Of a DNA stretch of 64,000 nt, positions 35,690 to 44,486 are shown one piece after another. This DNA is from Bacteroidales bacterium. GTDB taxonomy: Bacteria; Bacteroidota; Bacteroidia; Bacteroidales; JAGOPY01. Position numbers and translations under genes: made by a program. A model generated the notes under the pieces. The model ran no database searches, was not told where the DNA came from, and saw only the letters and a program-made list of their open reading frames with translations. The stretch lies in NCBI GenBank assembly GCA_017991835.1, contig JAGOPY010000007.1, positions 1-64,000 on the forward strand, written 5' to 3'. Each line of letters starts with the position of its first letter. Within the stretch, counting starts at the first letter, position 1.

Positions 35690-37231
35690 TTAAAGTGGTA
35701 TGTTTCCGTGTTTCCTCGGCGGATTCGATTTCGATTTGTTCTGTGTCATCTCCAGTGACTGGATCAGCTTGAAACGGGTCTGTTTCGGGAAAATGATCTC
35801 GTCGATGTATCCCAGTTCGGCCGCTTTGTAAGGACTGGCAAAAGTGGTCTTATATTCCTCCACCTTGGCTTTTCGCCCTTCTTCATTAAGATTTTCCTTT
35901 TTATAGAGGATGTTCACCGCTCCTTCCGGGCCCATGACGGCAATCTCTGCCGTCGGGTAAGCAAAGTTGACATCGGCTCCGATATGCTTGCTCGACATAA
36001 CGTCGTAAGCACCGCCGTAAGCTTTCCGGGTGATGACCGTGATCTTCGGCACCGTGGCTTCGCAATAAGCGTAGAGTAATTTCGCCCCGTGCTTGATGAT
36101 CCCGCCGAATTCCTGGTTGGTCCCCGGTAAAAAGCCCGGAACATCCACGAAAGTGATGATCGGGATATTGAAAGCGTCGCAGAACCTGACAAAACGGGCG
36201 CCTTTGACCGAAGAACTGATGTCGAGCACACCGGCCAGGTGAGCCGGGTTATTTGCCACAATGCCAACAGAGCGGCCGTCGAGCCGGCCAAAACCGACTA
36301 CGATGTTCGGCGCATAATGAGGCTGGACTTCAAAGAAATTATGATTATCGACGACTGTTGTGATCAGCTCCTTAATATCGTAGGGTTTGTTGGGATCTTC
36401 AGGGATCAGGGTTTGCAGGCTCAGGTCCTCCCGTGTAATGCTGTCGGTGCAGCTCTCTACCGGCGGGTCTTCCATGTTGTTCGACGGCAGGTAACCCAGC
36501 AGTTCCCTGATCATCATCAGCGCCTGTTCATCATTTTCCGCGATCAGATGGGCCACACCGCTTTTCGCATTGTGCGTCATCGCCCCGCCAAGGTCTTCCA
36601 TCGTCACCTCTTCATGTGTCACTGCCTTGATCACTTCCGGGCCTGTCACAAACATATACGACGAGTCCTTCGCCATGATGATATAATCGGTCATGGCCGG
36701 AGAATAAACAGCTCCCCCCGCGCACGGACCAAGTACGGCCGAAATCTGCGGAATAACACCGGAAGCCATGACATTCCTGAAGAAAATGTCGGCATAACCC
36801 GCCAGGCTCTCCACCCCTTCCTGAATTCGCGCGCCGCCCGAATCGTTCAGCCCGATCACCGGGGCCCCCATCCGCATCGCCAGGTCCATGATCTTCACGA
36901 TCTTGTCGGCATTGGCCCGGCTCAGTGTTCCCCCGAAAACGGTAAAGTCCTGGGCGAAAACATACACCAGGCGGTCGTCAATCTTGCCATATCCCGTCAC
37001 CACACCATCCCCGGGTATCTTGTTCTTGTCCATATCGAAATCCTTGGCGCGGTGGGTCATGAATTTATCTTTCTCAACAAAAGTGCCCGGATCAAGCAAT
37101 AATTCTACCCGCTCCCGCGCTGTCAGACGCCCGGCTTTGTGTTGTTTATCTATCCTTTCCAGGCCTCCACCCAGTTCGGCCTGTTTGTCTTTTTCTTTAA
37201 AAATCCTGTATTTTTCTTCTAACGACGACAT
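35690..37231 (-). CDS. Acyl-CoA carboxylase, carboxyltransferase subunit
   Basis: 513 residues from ATG 37231 ([22 protein letters not shown]); an earlier in-frame ATG reads through spacer words and is rejected. Crotonase-type halves are present: N-terminal [35 protein letters not shown]-like [11 protein letters not shown], and C-terminal [28 protein letters not shown] with [10 protein letters not shown]. The ending KHGNIPL is the family tail. It transfers CO2 from biotin to an acyl-CoA, most likely propionyl-CoA. It is the last gene of a leftward operon with the carrier and the biotin carboxylase. A decarboxylating role with a sodium pump would need a membrane subunit, which is not seen here. 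Confidence 0.93.
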   Translation of the reverse strand: MSSLEEKYRIFKEKDKQAELGGGLERIDKQHKAGRLTARERVELLLDPGTFVEKDKFMTHRAKDFDMDKNKIPGDGVVTGYGKIDDRLVYVFAQDFTVFGGTLSRANADKIVKIMDLAMRMGAPVIGLNDSGGARIQEGVESLAGYADIFFRNVMASGVIPQISAVLGPCAGGAVYSPAMTDYIIMAKDSSYMFVTGPEVIKAVTHEEVTMEDLGGAMTHNAKSGVAHLIAENDEQALMMIRELLGYLPSNNMEDPPVESCTDSITREDLSLQTLIPEDPNKPYDIKELITTVVDNHNFFEVQPHYAPNIVVGFGRLDGRSVGIVANNPAHLAGVLDISSSVKGARFVRFCDAFNIPIITFVDVPGFLPGTNQEFGGIIKHGAKLLYAYCEATVPKITVITRKAYGGAYDVMSSKHIGADVNFAYPTAEIAVMGPEGAVNILYKKENLNEEGRKAKVEEYKTTFASPYKAAELGYIDEIIFPKQTRFKLIQSLEMTQNKSKSNPPRKHGNIPL

Positions 37232-37313
37232 AGCAAATGATTTGAGATTTGAGAATTGAGATTTTGGATTTGTTTGGAGTTTGGAATTTTGTCCGCTATC
37301 TGGCGGATGGAAT

Positions 37314-37823
37314 TTACTCAATGATGATCAGGGGTTGGTTCGCACTCACCGTATCGCCCTCCTTCACCCTGATCTCCTTGATCAGCCTGTCTTTCTTGAC
37401 TTTATATTCACTCTCCATCTTCATGGCCGAAACGATGACCACCGTTTCACCCGCTTTGACCTCTTCTCCCGGCCTGACAAGGATCTTCACGACTTTTCCG
37501 GGCATCGGCGAAGAGATGATATTGTCTTCCAGTCCGTCGATCTTGCGGCGGCTTTTCAGGTACTTGGTCTCCGCATCCACCACTTCGGCGTCGAAGGTGT
37601 AAAACAACGTATTGACCTGGTATTGCTTCGGCCCGGTGGTCTCGATCAACTCAACATTGTACGACCGGCCATCCAGCAAGATAGAATAAACACCCCGCTC
37701 AACCATGATGATATCGGGTTCGTAGATCCGGTCATCCACTTTCATCTTAAGCTCGCTGCCTTTTCGGCCCAACAGCTCAACTTTTGAAATTTTATCTCCG
37801 ATCTGAATTTCGAGTGAACGCAT
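37314..37823 (-). CDS. Biotin carboxyl carrier protein
   Basis: 169 residues. The C-terminal 75 residues are a biotinyl domain with the biotinylation motif [12 protein letters not shown] (Lys accepts biotin) and the flanking [18 protein letters not shown]. The N-terminal part ([24 protein letters not shown]) is a beta-rich region typical of propionyl-CoA/methylmalonyl-CoA carriers. It carries CO2 between the biotin carboxylase and the carboxyltransferase encoded on either side. Confidence 0.93.
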   Translation of the reverse strand: MRSLEIQIGDKISKVELLGRKGSELKMKVDDRIYEPDIIMVERGVYSILLDGRSYNVELIETTGPKQYQVNTLFYTFDAEVVDAETKYLKSRRKIDGLEDNIISSPMPGKVVKILVRPGEEVKAGETVVIVSAMKMESEYKVKKDRLIKEIRVKEGDTVSANQPLIIIE

Positions 37824-37921
37824 AATTAGATAATGTTGAATTCTTAATTTTTAATTCTTAATTCTTAATTTGAGGCCTGATGAATATTTCTCTTTGAACT
37901 TTGAACTTTGAACTTGAATTG

Positions 37922-39427
37922 TTATTCGCTCATGTTCTTCCTTCTCCCGCAGGCTTTCCAGTTGCTTTTTATTTTGTTTGTCACGACTTTGGTCTGGAAA
38001 TTTTCGACCTTAGCCAGGTAATCCATGAATACCGTCATGATGGCCACATCTTCTACGCGCGGATTGATAGGGGGCATGGTAAATAACAGGTCCCTGTTCT
38101 TTTCGATAAAGTGGGTATTGTATTTTCCTTCCCTGAAATCGGGCGTATCCATGATCCTGACCAGGAGCCGGATGGATGTTTTAACCCCCGTGATCTTGTA
38201 TTCATAAAGCGCCCTTTTCATCCTGGCGATCGCTTCATCACGGGTTTTTCCCCAGCAGATGAGTTTGGAGATCATCGGGTCGTAGTATAGCGGGATTTCG
38301 TAGCCTTCGTAAACATACCCGTCGCACCTGACACCCAGGCCGTGGGGTTCGGTGATATGCTTGATCACTCCGGGGCTGGGCATGAAGTTACGGTCGGGAT
38401 CCTCCGCATAGATCCGGCATTCGATAGCATGGCCGCGCTGTTTCAGCTCCTCCTGTTTCAGTGCCAGGACCTCATTGTTGGCTATCCTGATCTGTTCTTT
38501 CACCAGGTCGACACCGACGACACGTTCGGTGATCGGGTGCTCAACCTGCAGGCGGGTGTTCATCTCGAGAAAGTAGTAATTCAGGCTTTCATCGACTATG
38601 AACTCGATCGTGCCGGCGCCCGAGTAATTCACCGCCCTGGCAGCCGCGACGGCAAATTTTCCCATCTCTTCCCTTACCGAAGGGGTCAGCAAAGGAGATG
38701 GCGTCTCTTCGACCACCTTCTGGTGGCGGCGCTGTACCGAACATTCCCGCTCGAAGAGGTGAATGGTGTTGCCATGGTTATCGGCCAGTATCTGGAACTC
38801 GATATGGTGGGGCGATTCGATATATTTTTCAATGTAAACCGAGTCGTCGCCAAAAGCCGACCGGGCTTCGGAGCGGGCTGCCCGGATGGCATTCAGTATT
38901 TCTGTCTCCTCCTTGACCAGCCGCATCCCTTTTCCTCCGCCGCCGGCCGATGCTTTGATCATCACCGGCAGCCCGATTTCCCGGATCACGGAAAGGGCTT
39001 TGTCTTCGTCGCTGATCGGTTCGGTCGTCCCCGGAACAACGGGCACCCCGGCTGCGATCATGTTTTTTCTCGCCGTTATCTTATCGCCCATCGACCGGAT
39101 CGAATCGCCCGAAGGGCCGATGAAAATGATCCCTTCCTCCTTGCAACGGTCTGAAAATGCGGCATTTTCGGATAGGAATCCGTAGCCCGGATGGATCGCC
39201 TCTGCGCCGCATCGTTTAGCCACTTCAATGATCTTGTCGATTTTCAGGTAGCTTTCGCTCGATGGCGCCGGCCCGATGTGGTAAGCTTCATCGGCATACC
39301 TGACATGCATGGCGCCCCCGTCGGCGTCCGAATAAACCGCTACCGTCAGGATATCCATTTCACGGCACGACCGCATGACCCTTACCGCAATTTCACCCCT
39401 GTTGGCAACGAGAATTTTTCTGATCAT
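37922..39427 (-). CDS. Acetyl/propionyl-CoA carboxylase, biotin carboxylase subunit
   Basis: 501 residues. MIRKILVANRGEIAVRVMRSCREM, HPGYGFLSENAAF, the glycine-rich ATP loop KASAGGGGKGMRLV, FQILADNHGN, MNTRLQVEHPITE and CRIYAEDP are all present. It carboxylates biotin on the carrier using ATP and bicarbonate. It is the first gene of the three-gene operon. An unusual C-terminal tail (KVENFQTKVVTNKIKSNWKACGRRKN) extends past the standard domain end. Confidence 0.94.
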   Translation of the reverse strand: MIRKILVANRGEIAVRVMRSCREMDILTVAVYSDADGGAMHVRYADEAYHIGPAPSSESYLKIDKIIEVAKRCGAEAIHPGYGFLSENAAFSDRCKEEGIIFIGPSGDSIRSMGDKITARKNMIAAGVPVVPGTTEPISDEDKALSVIREIGLPVMIKASAGGGGKGMRLVKEETEILNAIRAARSEARSAFGDDSVYIEKYIESPHHIEFQILADNHGNTIHLFERECSVQRRHQKVVEETPSPLLTPSVREEMGKFAVAAARAVNYSGAGTIEFIVDESLNYYFLEMNTRLQVEHPITERVVGVDLVKEQIRIANNEVLALKQEELKQRGHAIECRIYAEDPDRNFMPSPGVIKHITEPHGLGVRCDGYVYEGYEIPLYYDPMISKLICWGKTRDEAIARMKRALYEYKITGVKTSIRLLVRIMDTPDFREGKYNTHFIEKNRDLLFTMPPINPRVEDVAIMTVFMDYLAKVENFQTKVVTNKIKSNWKACGRRKNMSE

Positions 39428-39534
39428 ATCTTTATTTAAATTAATTTCAAATAAGCAAAATGATTATATGTGTCTCATTGTTAGTTCATTATCATCTTGC
39501 GGCGATTAGAAAAGGATTGTAAAGATAATAATTT

Positions 39535-39830
39535 TTAAAATGAAACCTGATTTTTATGTTTTTGAAATCTGTGGCGCAAATACACATAGCCTGTTATAGC
39601 TATGACAATTAAAGGGAATGAGATGAATTGTGCCTGCGAAAAATAAGTCCCAAAAAGATGATATTTCGGATTGACCATAATAAGAGGAAAACGAGGAGTG
39701 AGAATACCGACTCGTGCAGCGACGTAGGATAGACGGGGTTTGTGAGCACACGGCAATAATCAGACATGCAACCGAGGCCAGGATCAGCGAGGTTTTCGGT
39801 TTAAAAAGTAAAAGGAATTAAAATCAAACC
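39535..39830 (-). pseudogene. Possible frameshifted small membrane-protein remnant
   Basis: Two minus-strand frames together read like one small protein. One frame gives KTSLILASVACLIIAVCSQTPS, a signal-like hydrophobic stretch, with no ATG ahead of it. A second frame continues VGILTPRFPLIMVNPKYHLF and a hydrophobic helix (FISFPLIVIAITGYVYL) before stopping at 39535. A frameshift near 39735 would join them. The rest of 39428-39857 shows nothing else. This could equally be chance coding potential. Confidence 0.3.
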
Positions 39831-39857
39831 CTGCCGGAACGACCGAGAAATAAATAT

Positions 39858-40235
39858 TTACTGCAAAAGCCTTATGCCGTAAATCTCCTCGATATATTTG
39901 AAATACCAGTACAGCTTCCGGTTAACTTCCATACCGTAGTCGACCGTCGGCCAGTAGTCTATGTAGGAGTCTATTACCCTTTTATACCGCCCGGAATTGT
40001 AATATTGGTTCCAGTTCGACACCGCCAGGTTGTTCATCGAGCGGTAATATTCGTTGGAGCGGTCCCCGGCCGGTGAAAAATTCATCAGGTACCAGTTGTC
40101 GAACTGGTTATCGATGATCGTTATCTCATACACCGTGCTGTCGCTGGTGTCCAGATCAATGCTGCCGGCATTCTTTACCGATGTACAGGCTGCGGCTGTG
40201 ATCACAGTGATAAATAGGATGACCGCTTTTTTCAT
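39858..40235 (-). CDS. Small lipoprotein (DUF6146-like)
   Basis: 125 residues. MKKAVILFITVITAAACTS is a lipoprotein signal with the lipobox at Cys17. The rest (YEITIIDNQFDNWYLMN, YRSMNNLAVSNWNQYYNSG, YIDYWPTVDYGMEVNRKLYWYFKYIEEIYGI) is rich in Tyr, Trp and Asn and resembles a small conserved Bacteroidota family of unknown function. It stands alone. Confidence 0.75.
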   Translation of the reverse strand: MKKAVILFITVITAAACTSVKNAGSIDLDTSDSTVYEITIIDNQFDNWYLMNFSPAGDRSNEYYRSMNNLAVSNWNQYYNSGRYKRVIDSYIDYWPTVDYGMEVNRKLYWYFKYIEEIYGIRLLQ

Positions 40236-40345
40236 GGTTTTGAATTCTTTACTAAGTTATTAAAAAGAAACATAAAATATGCCACTATTTTAAATGCTTA
40301 TGAAAAAAATTATAATTTTCGATTTTAAATAAAAGCCAAATCCTC

Positions 40346-41026
40346 ATGAAAAATTCAAATTTAATTATTCTGTCAATTCTTGCCGTCACACTCAGCCTGA
40401 ACCTCTCAGCCCAGAAAGTCTGCACCGTCCTGAAAGCCGAAATTGCCACCAAATACGAGGGAAAATGCAAGAACGGGCTCGCCCATGGTAAAGGTGTCGC
40501 AACGGGAGTGGATACCTATGAGGGCCAGTTTAGCAAAGGCCTGCCGGAAGGTCATGGAACCTATTCCTGGGCAAACGGAGATATCTACGTTGGAGACTGG
40601 GAGCAGGGACTCAGGCATGGCGAAGGCACCATGACCTTAAAATCGGCCGGCAACGACAGTACGCTGACAGGTCTCTGGGAAAACGATAAATATTCTGGGC
40701 CACTGCCTCCCAAACCCGTTGTGCTCACCACTATGTATGTCGACAGGCACAAGTTTACCAAGATGGGAAAGGTTCAGCACCGGGTGCTTATCGATTTTTA
40801 CCAGAATGGAATGAGAAACCTCGAAATACAGAATTTAATGCCTTCCTGCTCGAGCGGTAACATCACGCGGCTCGGCGAATCTTTCGGATTTGAAAATATA
40901 ATCTTTCCGGTGACTATCAAGGTGTCTTATACCACATGGAATAAGGCACACACACAAATGATCAACCCGATTTTCGAGTTCCTGATAGCCGACCCGGGCG
41001 ATTGGGTAGTGAGTATTCATAATTAG
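40346..41026 (+). CDS. MORN-repeat protein, secreted
   Basis: 226 residues with a signal peptide (NLIILSILAVTLSLNLSAQ). Three or four MORN repeats cover residues 30-100 (KYEGKCKNGLAHGKGVAT, YEGQFSKGLPEGHGTYSW, YVGDWEQGLRHGEGTM). The C-terminal half is beta-rich with no known domain (PLPPKPVVLTTMYVDRHKF). MORN repeats often mediate protein or lipid contacts. It may face the periplasm. The stop is 12 bases from the stop of the convergent T9SS substrate. Confidence 0.85.
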   Translation: MKNSNLIILSILAVTLSLNLSAQKVCTVLKAEIATKYEGKCKNGLAHGKGVATGVDTYEGQFSKGLPEGHGTYSWANGDIYVGDWEQGLRHGEGTMTLKSAGNDSTLTGLWENDKYSGPLPPKPVVLTTMYVDRHKFTKMGKVQHRVLIDFYQNGMRNLEIQNLMPSCSSGNITRLGESFGFENIIFPVTIKVSYTTWNKAHTQMINPIFEFLIADPGDWVVSIHN

Positions 41027-41038
41027 ACGGCAGCAGTA

Positions 41039-42730
41039 TCAACGGATCGCCAGCTTTCTCGACAGTTGCCCGTCTGGTCCTGACAGACTGAGAATATATA
41101 TCCCCGGTGTCAGGGAACTGATATCGAAAGATGATGTTCCTGCCTTGATCTCTTTGTCGTAAATAATCCTTCCCGAGAGGTCAGACAGCCCTATCCGGTT
41201 GTATTTCTCCTGGTAAATATGAAATCTGTCATGACATGGATTGGGATACACGGAAACCTTTCGAGGATCCGGATCCACTATTCCGGTCGGAATTCCGATG
41301 GTCCCGTCCTGGTTAATATTCTGGGCATAAAGATCAAGGGTCGGAACCCGGCTGTCGCTCCAGAACATCACCCATTGCCCGTCGGCAAAATCGGAGAGAA
41401 CGGGCGCTATGACCTGGCGGGGAACCTCAGAAATGGACAGGTAATCAGATTCCCAGGCCGGATTTCCTTTATCATCCACACTGCAGGCCCGGATTCGGAT
41501 ATCCTCGGGATCATTCCCGATCGTGTTGTAAAAAATGTACGAGATGTTGTCCTGCAGGTCACAATCGGAAAGAATGTAAAAATCGCCCGTTGGAATGATT
41601 TCCGTACCCTCTTCTGACCACAGTAAGGTTCCATCGGCTGCAATCCGCTGCCCCCAGAGGCTCTCATCGCCCTTCGCATCTTTCATCATTACCTCATAAT
41701 TCATTTGCACCCAGAACACAAAAATCTCATTTGCCGCATTCTGGCCGGCCACAACCGGATAATATTTGTGGCTCATCGGCCTGTCCCCTACTTTCAGCCC
41801 ATTGTCGGGAAACCGGAAATTTCCGTCGGGATCTACATGCTGAACATACGATTCCATGATCTTATCCTGTTCCCTGTCTTCGTGCCAGGCAATAAAAAAG
41901 CCTCCCTGGCCGTCTTCTTTCAGGTTGAAATTATCCCACGCCGGCGGGCCTGCCAGCGCGCTAACCGGCGCCTCCTGGTCCCATTTCAGGTTGCCGTGCA
42001 AATCAAGCCTTTGTGCATAAATATAGCGGGTAACCGACCACGGTGGCCCCGAAGCTTTCGAATAGACCACGATAAAATTGCCGCTTTCGGTAGCTACAAG
42101 AGATGGCAGCAGGTAACTATACTCCCCGTCGGGCGCCCAGTTGATATTTGACAATCCCCAAGGCAGGCTCCCGTCTTCCTCAACAGCCGCCATCACCAGG
42201 TGGTCGCCCGAAAAGGCATCCATTTCGGTCCAGGCGACAACGGCCGTATTATCACTGGTCACACAGAGGGCCGGTTTGTACTCCCATTCGGGGTGATGCG
42301 ATAACCGGATGCCGTTTTCTCCCCATAAGGGTTCGCCGCTGGCTGAAACCTTGTAAACATAGATATCGAGCGTGCCTCCACGGCTGTCGCTGAAGGCTAT
42401 GACGCAATTCTCATCGTTGTCGGTACAACAACTGTAATCATACAGCGTCTCCTCCTGCGTGTTGTGGCTGACGATAACCGGGGCAGGCCATAGCGGTATC
42501 CCGTCGTGGGTGAGCCGTTGCAGCATCAGGTCGTTGTTGCCGCTGGCATTGCTGAAATAGGAGACATACATACTGTTGTCCGACAAACGGAGCGCGGTCT
42601 TTGGAATGGTTTGGGAACCGGACGAGGTATCCAGCGGAGTGTTCATCATCGGATCGCTGCTCCACTGTGCAGAAATTACCATGGGTAAAAGCATGGCAGT
42701 CAACAGGGTAAGGTAACTTAGTTTTTTCAT
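41039..42730 (-). CDS. Secreted T9SS substrate with propeller-like repeats
   Basis: 563 residues with a signal peptide (MKKLSYLTLLTAMLLPMVISAQ). Five or six repeated blocks of the type VIAFSDSRGGTLDIYVYKVSASGEPLWG / FFIAWHEDREQDKIMESYVQHVDPDGN suggest a beta-propeller. The last 75 residues are a type A sorting domain: VSVYPNPCHDRFHI, then LSDLSGRIIYDKEI and PGIYILSLSG, ending KLAIR. It should be exported through the type IX system and attached at the surface. A -7 box TATATTTG is at 42781-42788. Confidence 0.87.
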   Translation of the reverse strand: MKKLSYLTLLTAMLLPMVISAQWSSDPMMNTPLDTSSGSQTIPKTALRLSDNSMYVSYFSNASGNNDLMLQRLTHDGIPLWPAPVIVSHNTQEETLYDYSCCTDNDENCVIAFSDSRGGTLDIYVYKVSASGEPLWGENGIRLSHHPEWEYKPALCVTSDNTAVVAWTEMDAFSGDHLVMAAVEEDGSLPWGLSNINWAPDGEYSYLLPSLVATESGNFIVVYSKASGPPWSVTRYIYAQRLDLHGNLKWDQEAPVSALAGPPAWDNFNLKEDGQGGFFIAWHEDREQDKIMESYVQHVDPDGNFRFPDNGLKVGDRPMSHKYYPVVAGQNAANEIFVFWVQMNYEVMMKDAKGDESLWGQRIAADGTLLWSEEGTEIIPTGDFYILSDCDLQDNISYIFYNTIGNDPEDIRIRACSVDDKGNPAWESDYLSISEVPRQVIAPVLSDFADGQWVMFWSDSRVPTLDLYAQNINQDGTIGIPTGIVDPDPRKVSVYPNPCHDRFHIYQEKYNRIGLSDLSGRIIYDKEIKAGTSSFDISSLTPGIYILSLSGPDGQLSRKLAIR

Positions 42731-42780
42731 GATTTGAAGAAATGATTTAAAAAATGATTGGATGAATAAATGAATATCCT

Positions 42781-42788
42781 CAAATATA
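42781..42788 (-). promoter_or_regulatory. -7 box of the T9SS substrate gene
   Basis: Minus-strand TATATTTG, an exact TAnnTTTG match about 50 bases before the ATG at 42730. The rest of 42789-42929 shows nothing recognisable. Confidence 0.4.
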
Positions 42789-42929
42789 TAATGTATCCAT
42801 ACAAAATATAATGGTCGGTTTACGGAAAGGCAGAATCAGTTTACCGATAGAAGAGACTGGTAATCAGATGACTTTATTTAACTAAGTTTTTAGTGATGAT
42901 GGGTTCTCAAGGTAACCAGCAATAGATTT

Positions 42930-43274
42930 TCACTTTCCTTCATCCGCTACATACCGCTGAATCGCCTCTTCGACAAGTTCGTTCAGAGACAGGTGCATTG
43001 GCTGTTTTCAAGCCACCCAGGAGCAGCAACGGTCCGAGGAATCCGCCAAAAAATATGATACCTGTGGTTTTCAGCCTGCTTCCGAGCTTAAAAAGCAGTA
43101 TAATTTTGCTGTTTTTCCTGAAAGTATACGGGACCATGGCCAATGCACACCCAGGTATAGCAATCCGGCCAGTTGAAAAGAGTTCAGATCAGTCAGAAGC
43201 AGTTTGCTGAAAGGGGTGGCCACTCCAAAATGCAGTCCTGATAAGATCCCTGTAATAATAGCAAACCGTTTCAT
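42930..43274 (-). pseudogene. EamA/DMT-type transporter remnant with a fused antitoxin-like tail
   Basis: The minus strand begins MKRFAIITGILSGLHFGVAT and continues PFSKLLLTDLNSFQLAGLLYLG, the first helix of EamA transporters. It then loses frame. A second frame supplies LKTTGIIFFGGFLGPLLLLGGLKTAN, the helix pair that normally follows. Everything after that is missing: about 200 residues are lost. Instead a third frame gives HLSLNELVEEAIQRYVADEGK and a stop at 42930, which looks like the end of a ribbon-helix-helix antitoxin. The locus is therefore broken by a frameshift and a deletion or recombination. Confidence 0.7.
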
Positions 43275-43288
43275 CAGGTATTCGATGT

Positions 43289-44470
43289 CTAATCCTTTAA
43301 CTGATAAAGCATTGCGATTGCTTTGTTCAGTTCATTCTCTGCCTGAAGATAGTCATCGATCGTTGAGTATGTCAAAGTTAATTCTATCAGATAAGTGAGC
43401 AACGAAATCTCCCCTTTTTCGAAGGCTATTTTTAACAGTTCAGTATTCTGATATAATCCCAATGATTGCTTATAATCACTGACTGTTTTTTGCAAACCAC
43501 TTGCTTTTTCGTAGTGATTCCTGAACTGGTTGTAATACTGCAGCTTGAAATCCGCAGCCATCTCCTGCCATGCTAAAGTTTTGACCTGTATGTACTTAAC
43601 CGTGTTCTTATTCTCCCATAACGGAATTGAAATTCCAGCGGTGATACCCTGTAACTTCTCGCTTGCCCTGAATTCGCTCATATACCCTGCCGAAGCCCTG
43701 GGCAAGGATAATGCCCTGTTGAGCTTTTCCTGCTGTTCCAATATCTGAACCTGTTGGTCCACCCACTGCAGATAAGGATTCAACCGTTCGGTTTGAGCAT
43801 ACCATTGGTCAAAATCGGCTGGAATAGTCTGATCAGGCAACTCTGTCAGATCAAGTCCAATATTTATTCCGCCATTAAGTGTCTTCAGTTGATTCAAGTA
43901 AGCTGATCGCTTTATCTCAAGGGCTTCCAGTTCCTTTTGAACACCCAGGAGGGTAAGTTTGATTTTGTTGAGTTCAAGGATGCCAGCTTCACCTTTATCA
44001 AACATGACCTGGTAAGCATCAGCCAGTTCCCGGGCTCGTGCATTCCGGGCTTCATATTCCCTGATCAGGGCATTGGCGGATACAATATCGATGCAAAGTA
44101 ACCTTGTTTCCAGCAGAATCTTTCTTCGTTCGTTGAGGTAATCAAGGTCGGCCTGTGCATTCCTGTAATCGGAAATATGCCGGCGGTGCCCGTAGGCCGT
44201 AGGAAAATCAAAGGACTGGACTACATTGATATCCGTTCGGTTGCCGGGTGCTGCCGGATCAGACCACAGGTAATTAATCCCCACCTCCGGATTCTCAAGG
44301 TAAATGCCTGTTCTGTTACCAATCTTCTCCGCTTCGGAATTTTTTCGCAGCGCAGCCAGTGTCGTATTGTTCTTATCGACTTGTGCCAGAACACTGTCTA
44401 TCTGGTATTGCCCTGTAATTGTCATAGGTAGACAGAACAGGATCAACCAGAGGATATGATATTTTTTCAT
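43289..44470 (-). CDS. TolC-family outer-membrane efflux protein
   Basis: 393 residues from ATG 44470, which begins a signal peptide (KKYHILWLILFCLPMTITGQ); an upstream ATG at 44509 overlaps the pump gene and lacks a signal. Two long coiled-coil halves typical of TolC/CusC channels are seen (NERRKILLETRLLCIDIVSANALIREYEARNARA and the later YNQFRNHYEKASGLQKTVSDYKQSL). With the adaptor and pump upstream it forms the exit duct of a metal efflux complex. Confidence 0.9.
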   Translation of the reverse strand: MKKYHILWLILFCLPMTITGQYQIDSVLAQVDKNNTTLAALRKNSEAEKIGNRTGIYLENPEVGINYLWSDPAAPGNRTDINVVQSFDFPTAYGHRRHISDYRNAQADLDYLNERRKILLETRLLCIDIVSANALIREYEARNARARELADAYQVMFDKGEAGILELNKIKLTLLGVQKELEALEIKRSAYLNQLKTLNGGINIGLDLTELPDQTIPADFDQWYAQTERLNPYLQWVDQQVQILEQQEKLNRALSLPRASAGYMSEFRASEKLQGITAGISIPLWENKNTVKYIQVKTLAWQEMAADFKLQYYNQFRNHYEKASGLQKTVSDYKQSLGLYQNTELLKIAFEKGEISLLTYLIELTLTYSTIDDYLQAENELNKAIAMLYQLKD

Positions 44471-44486
44471 ACTTGAAAGTTTGAGA

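Noticed and set aside
36239..37102. 287-codon plus-strand frame opposite the carboxyltransferase gene
   Set aside because: The minus strand encodes a complete carboxyltransferase with all motifs; the plus-strand frame is its antisense shadow.
38694..38707. GGAGATGGCGTCTC inside the biotin carboxylase gene
   Set aside because: It resembles the ogt repeat, but it codes for the conserved VEETPSP segment of the enzyme and is a single copy; probably chance.
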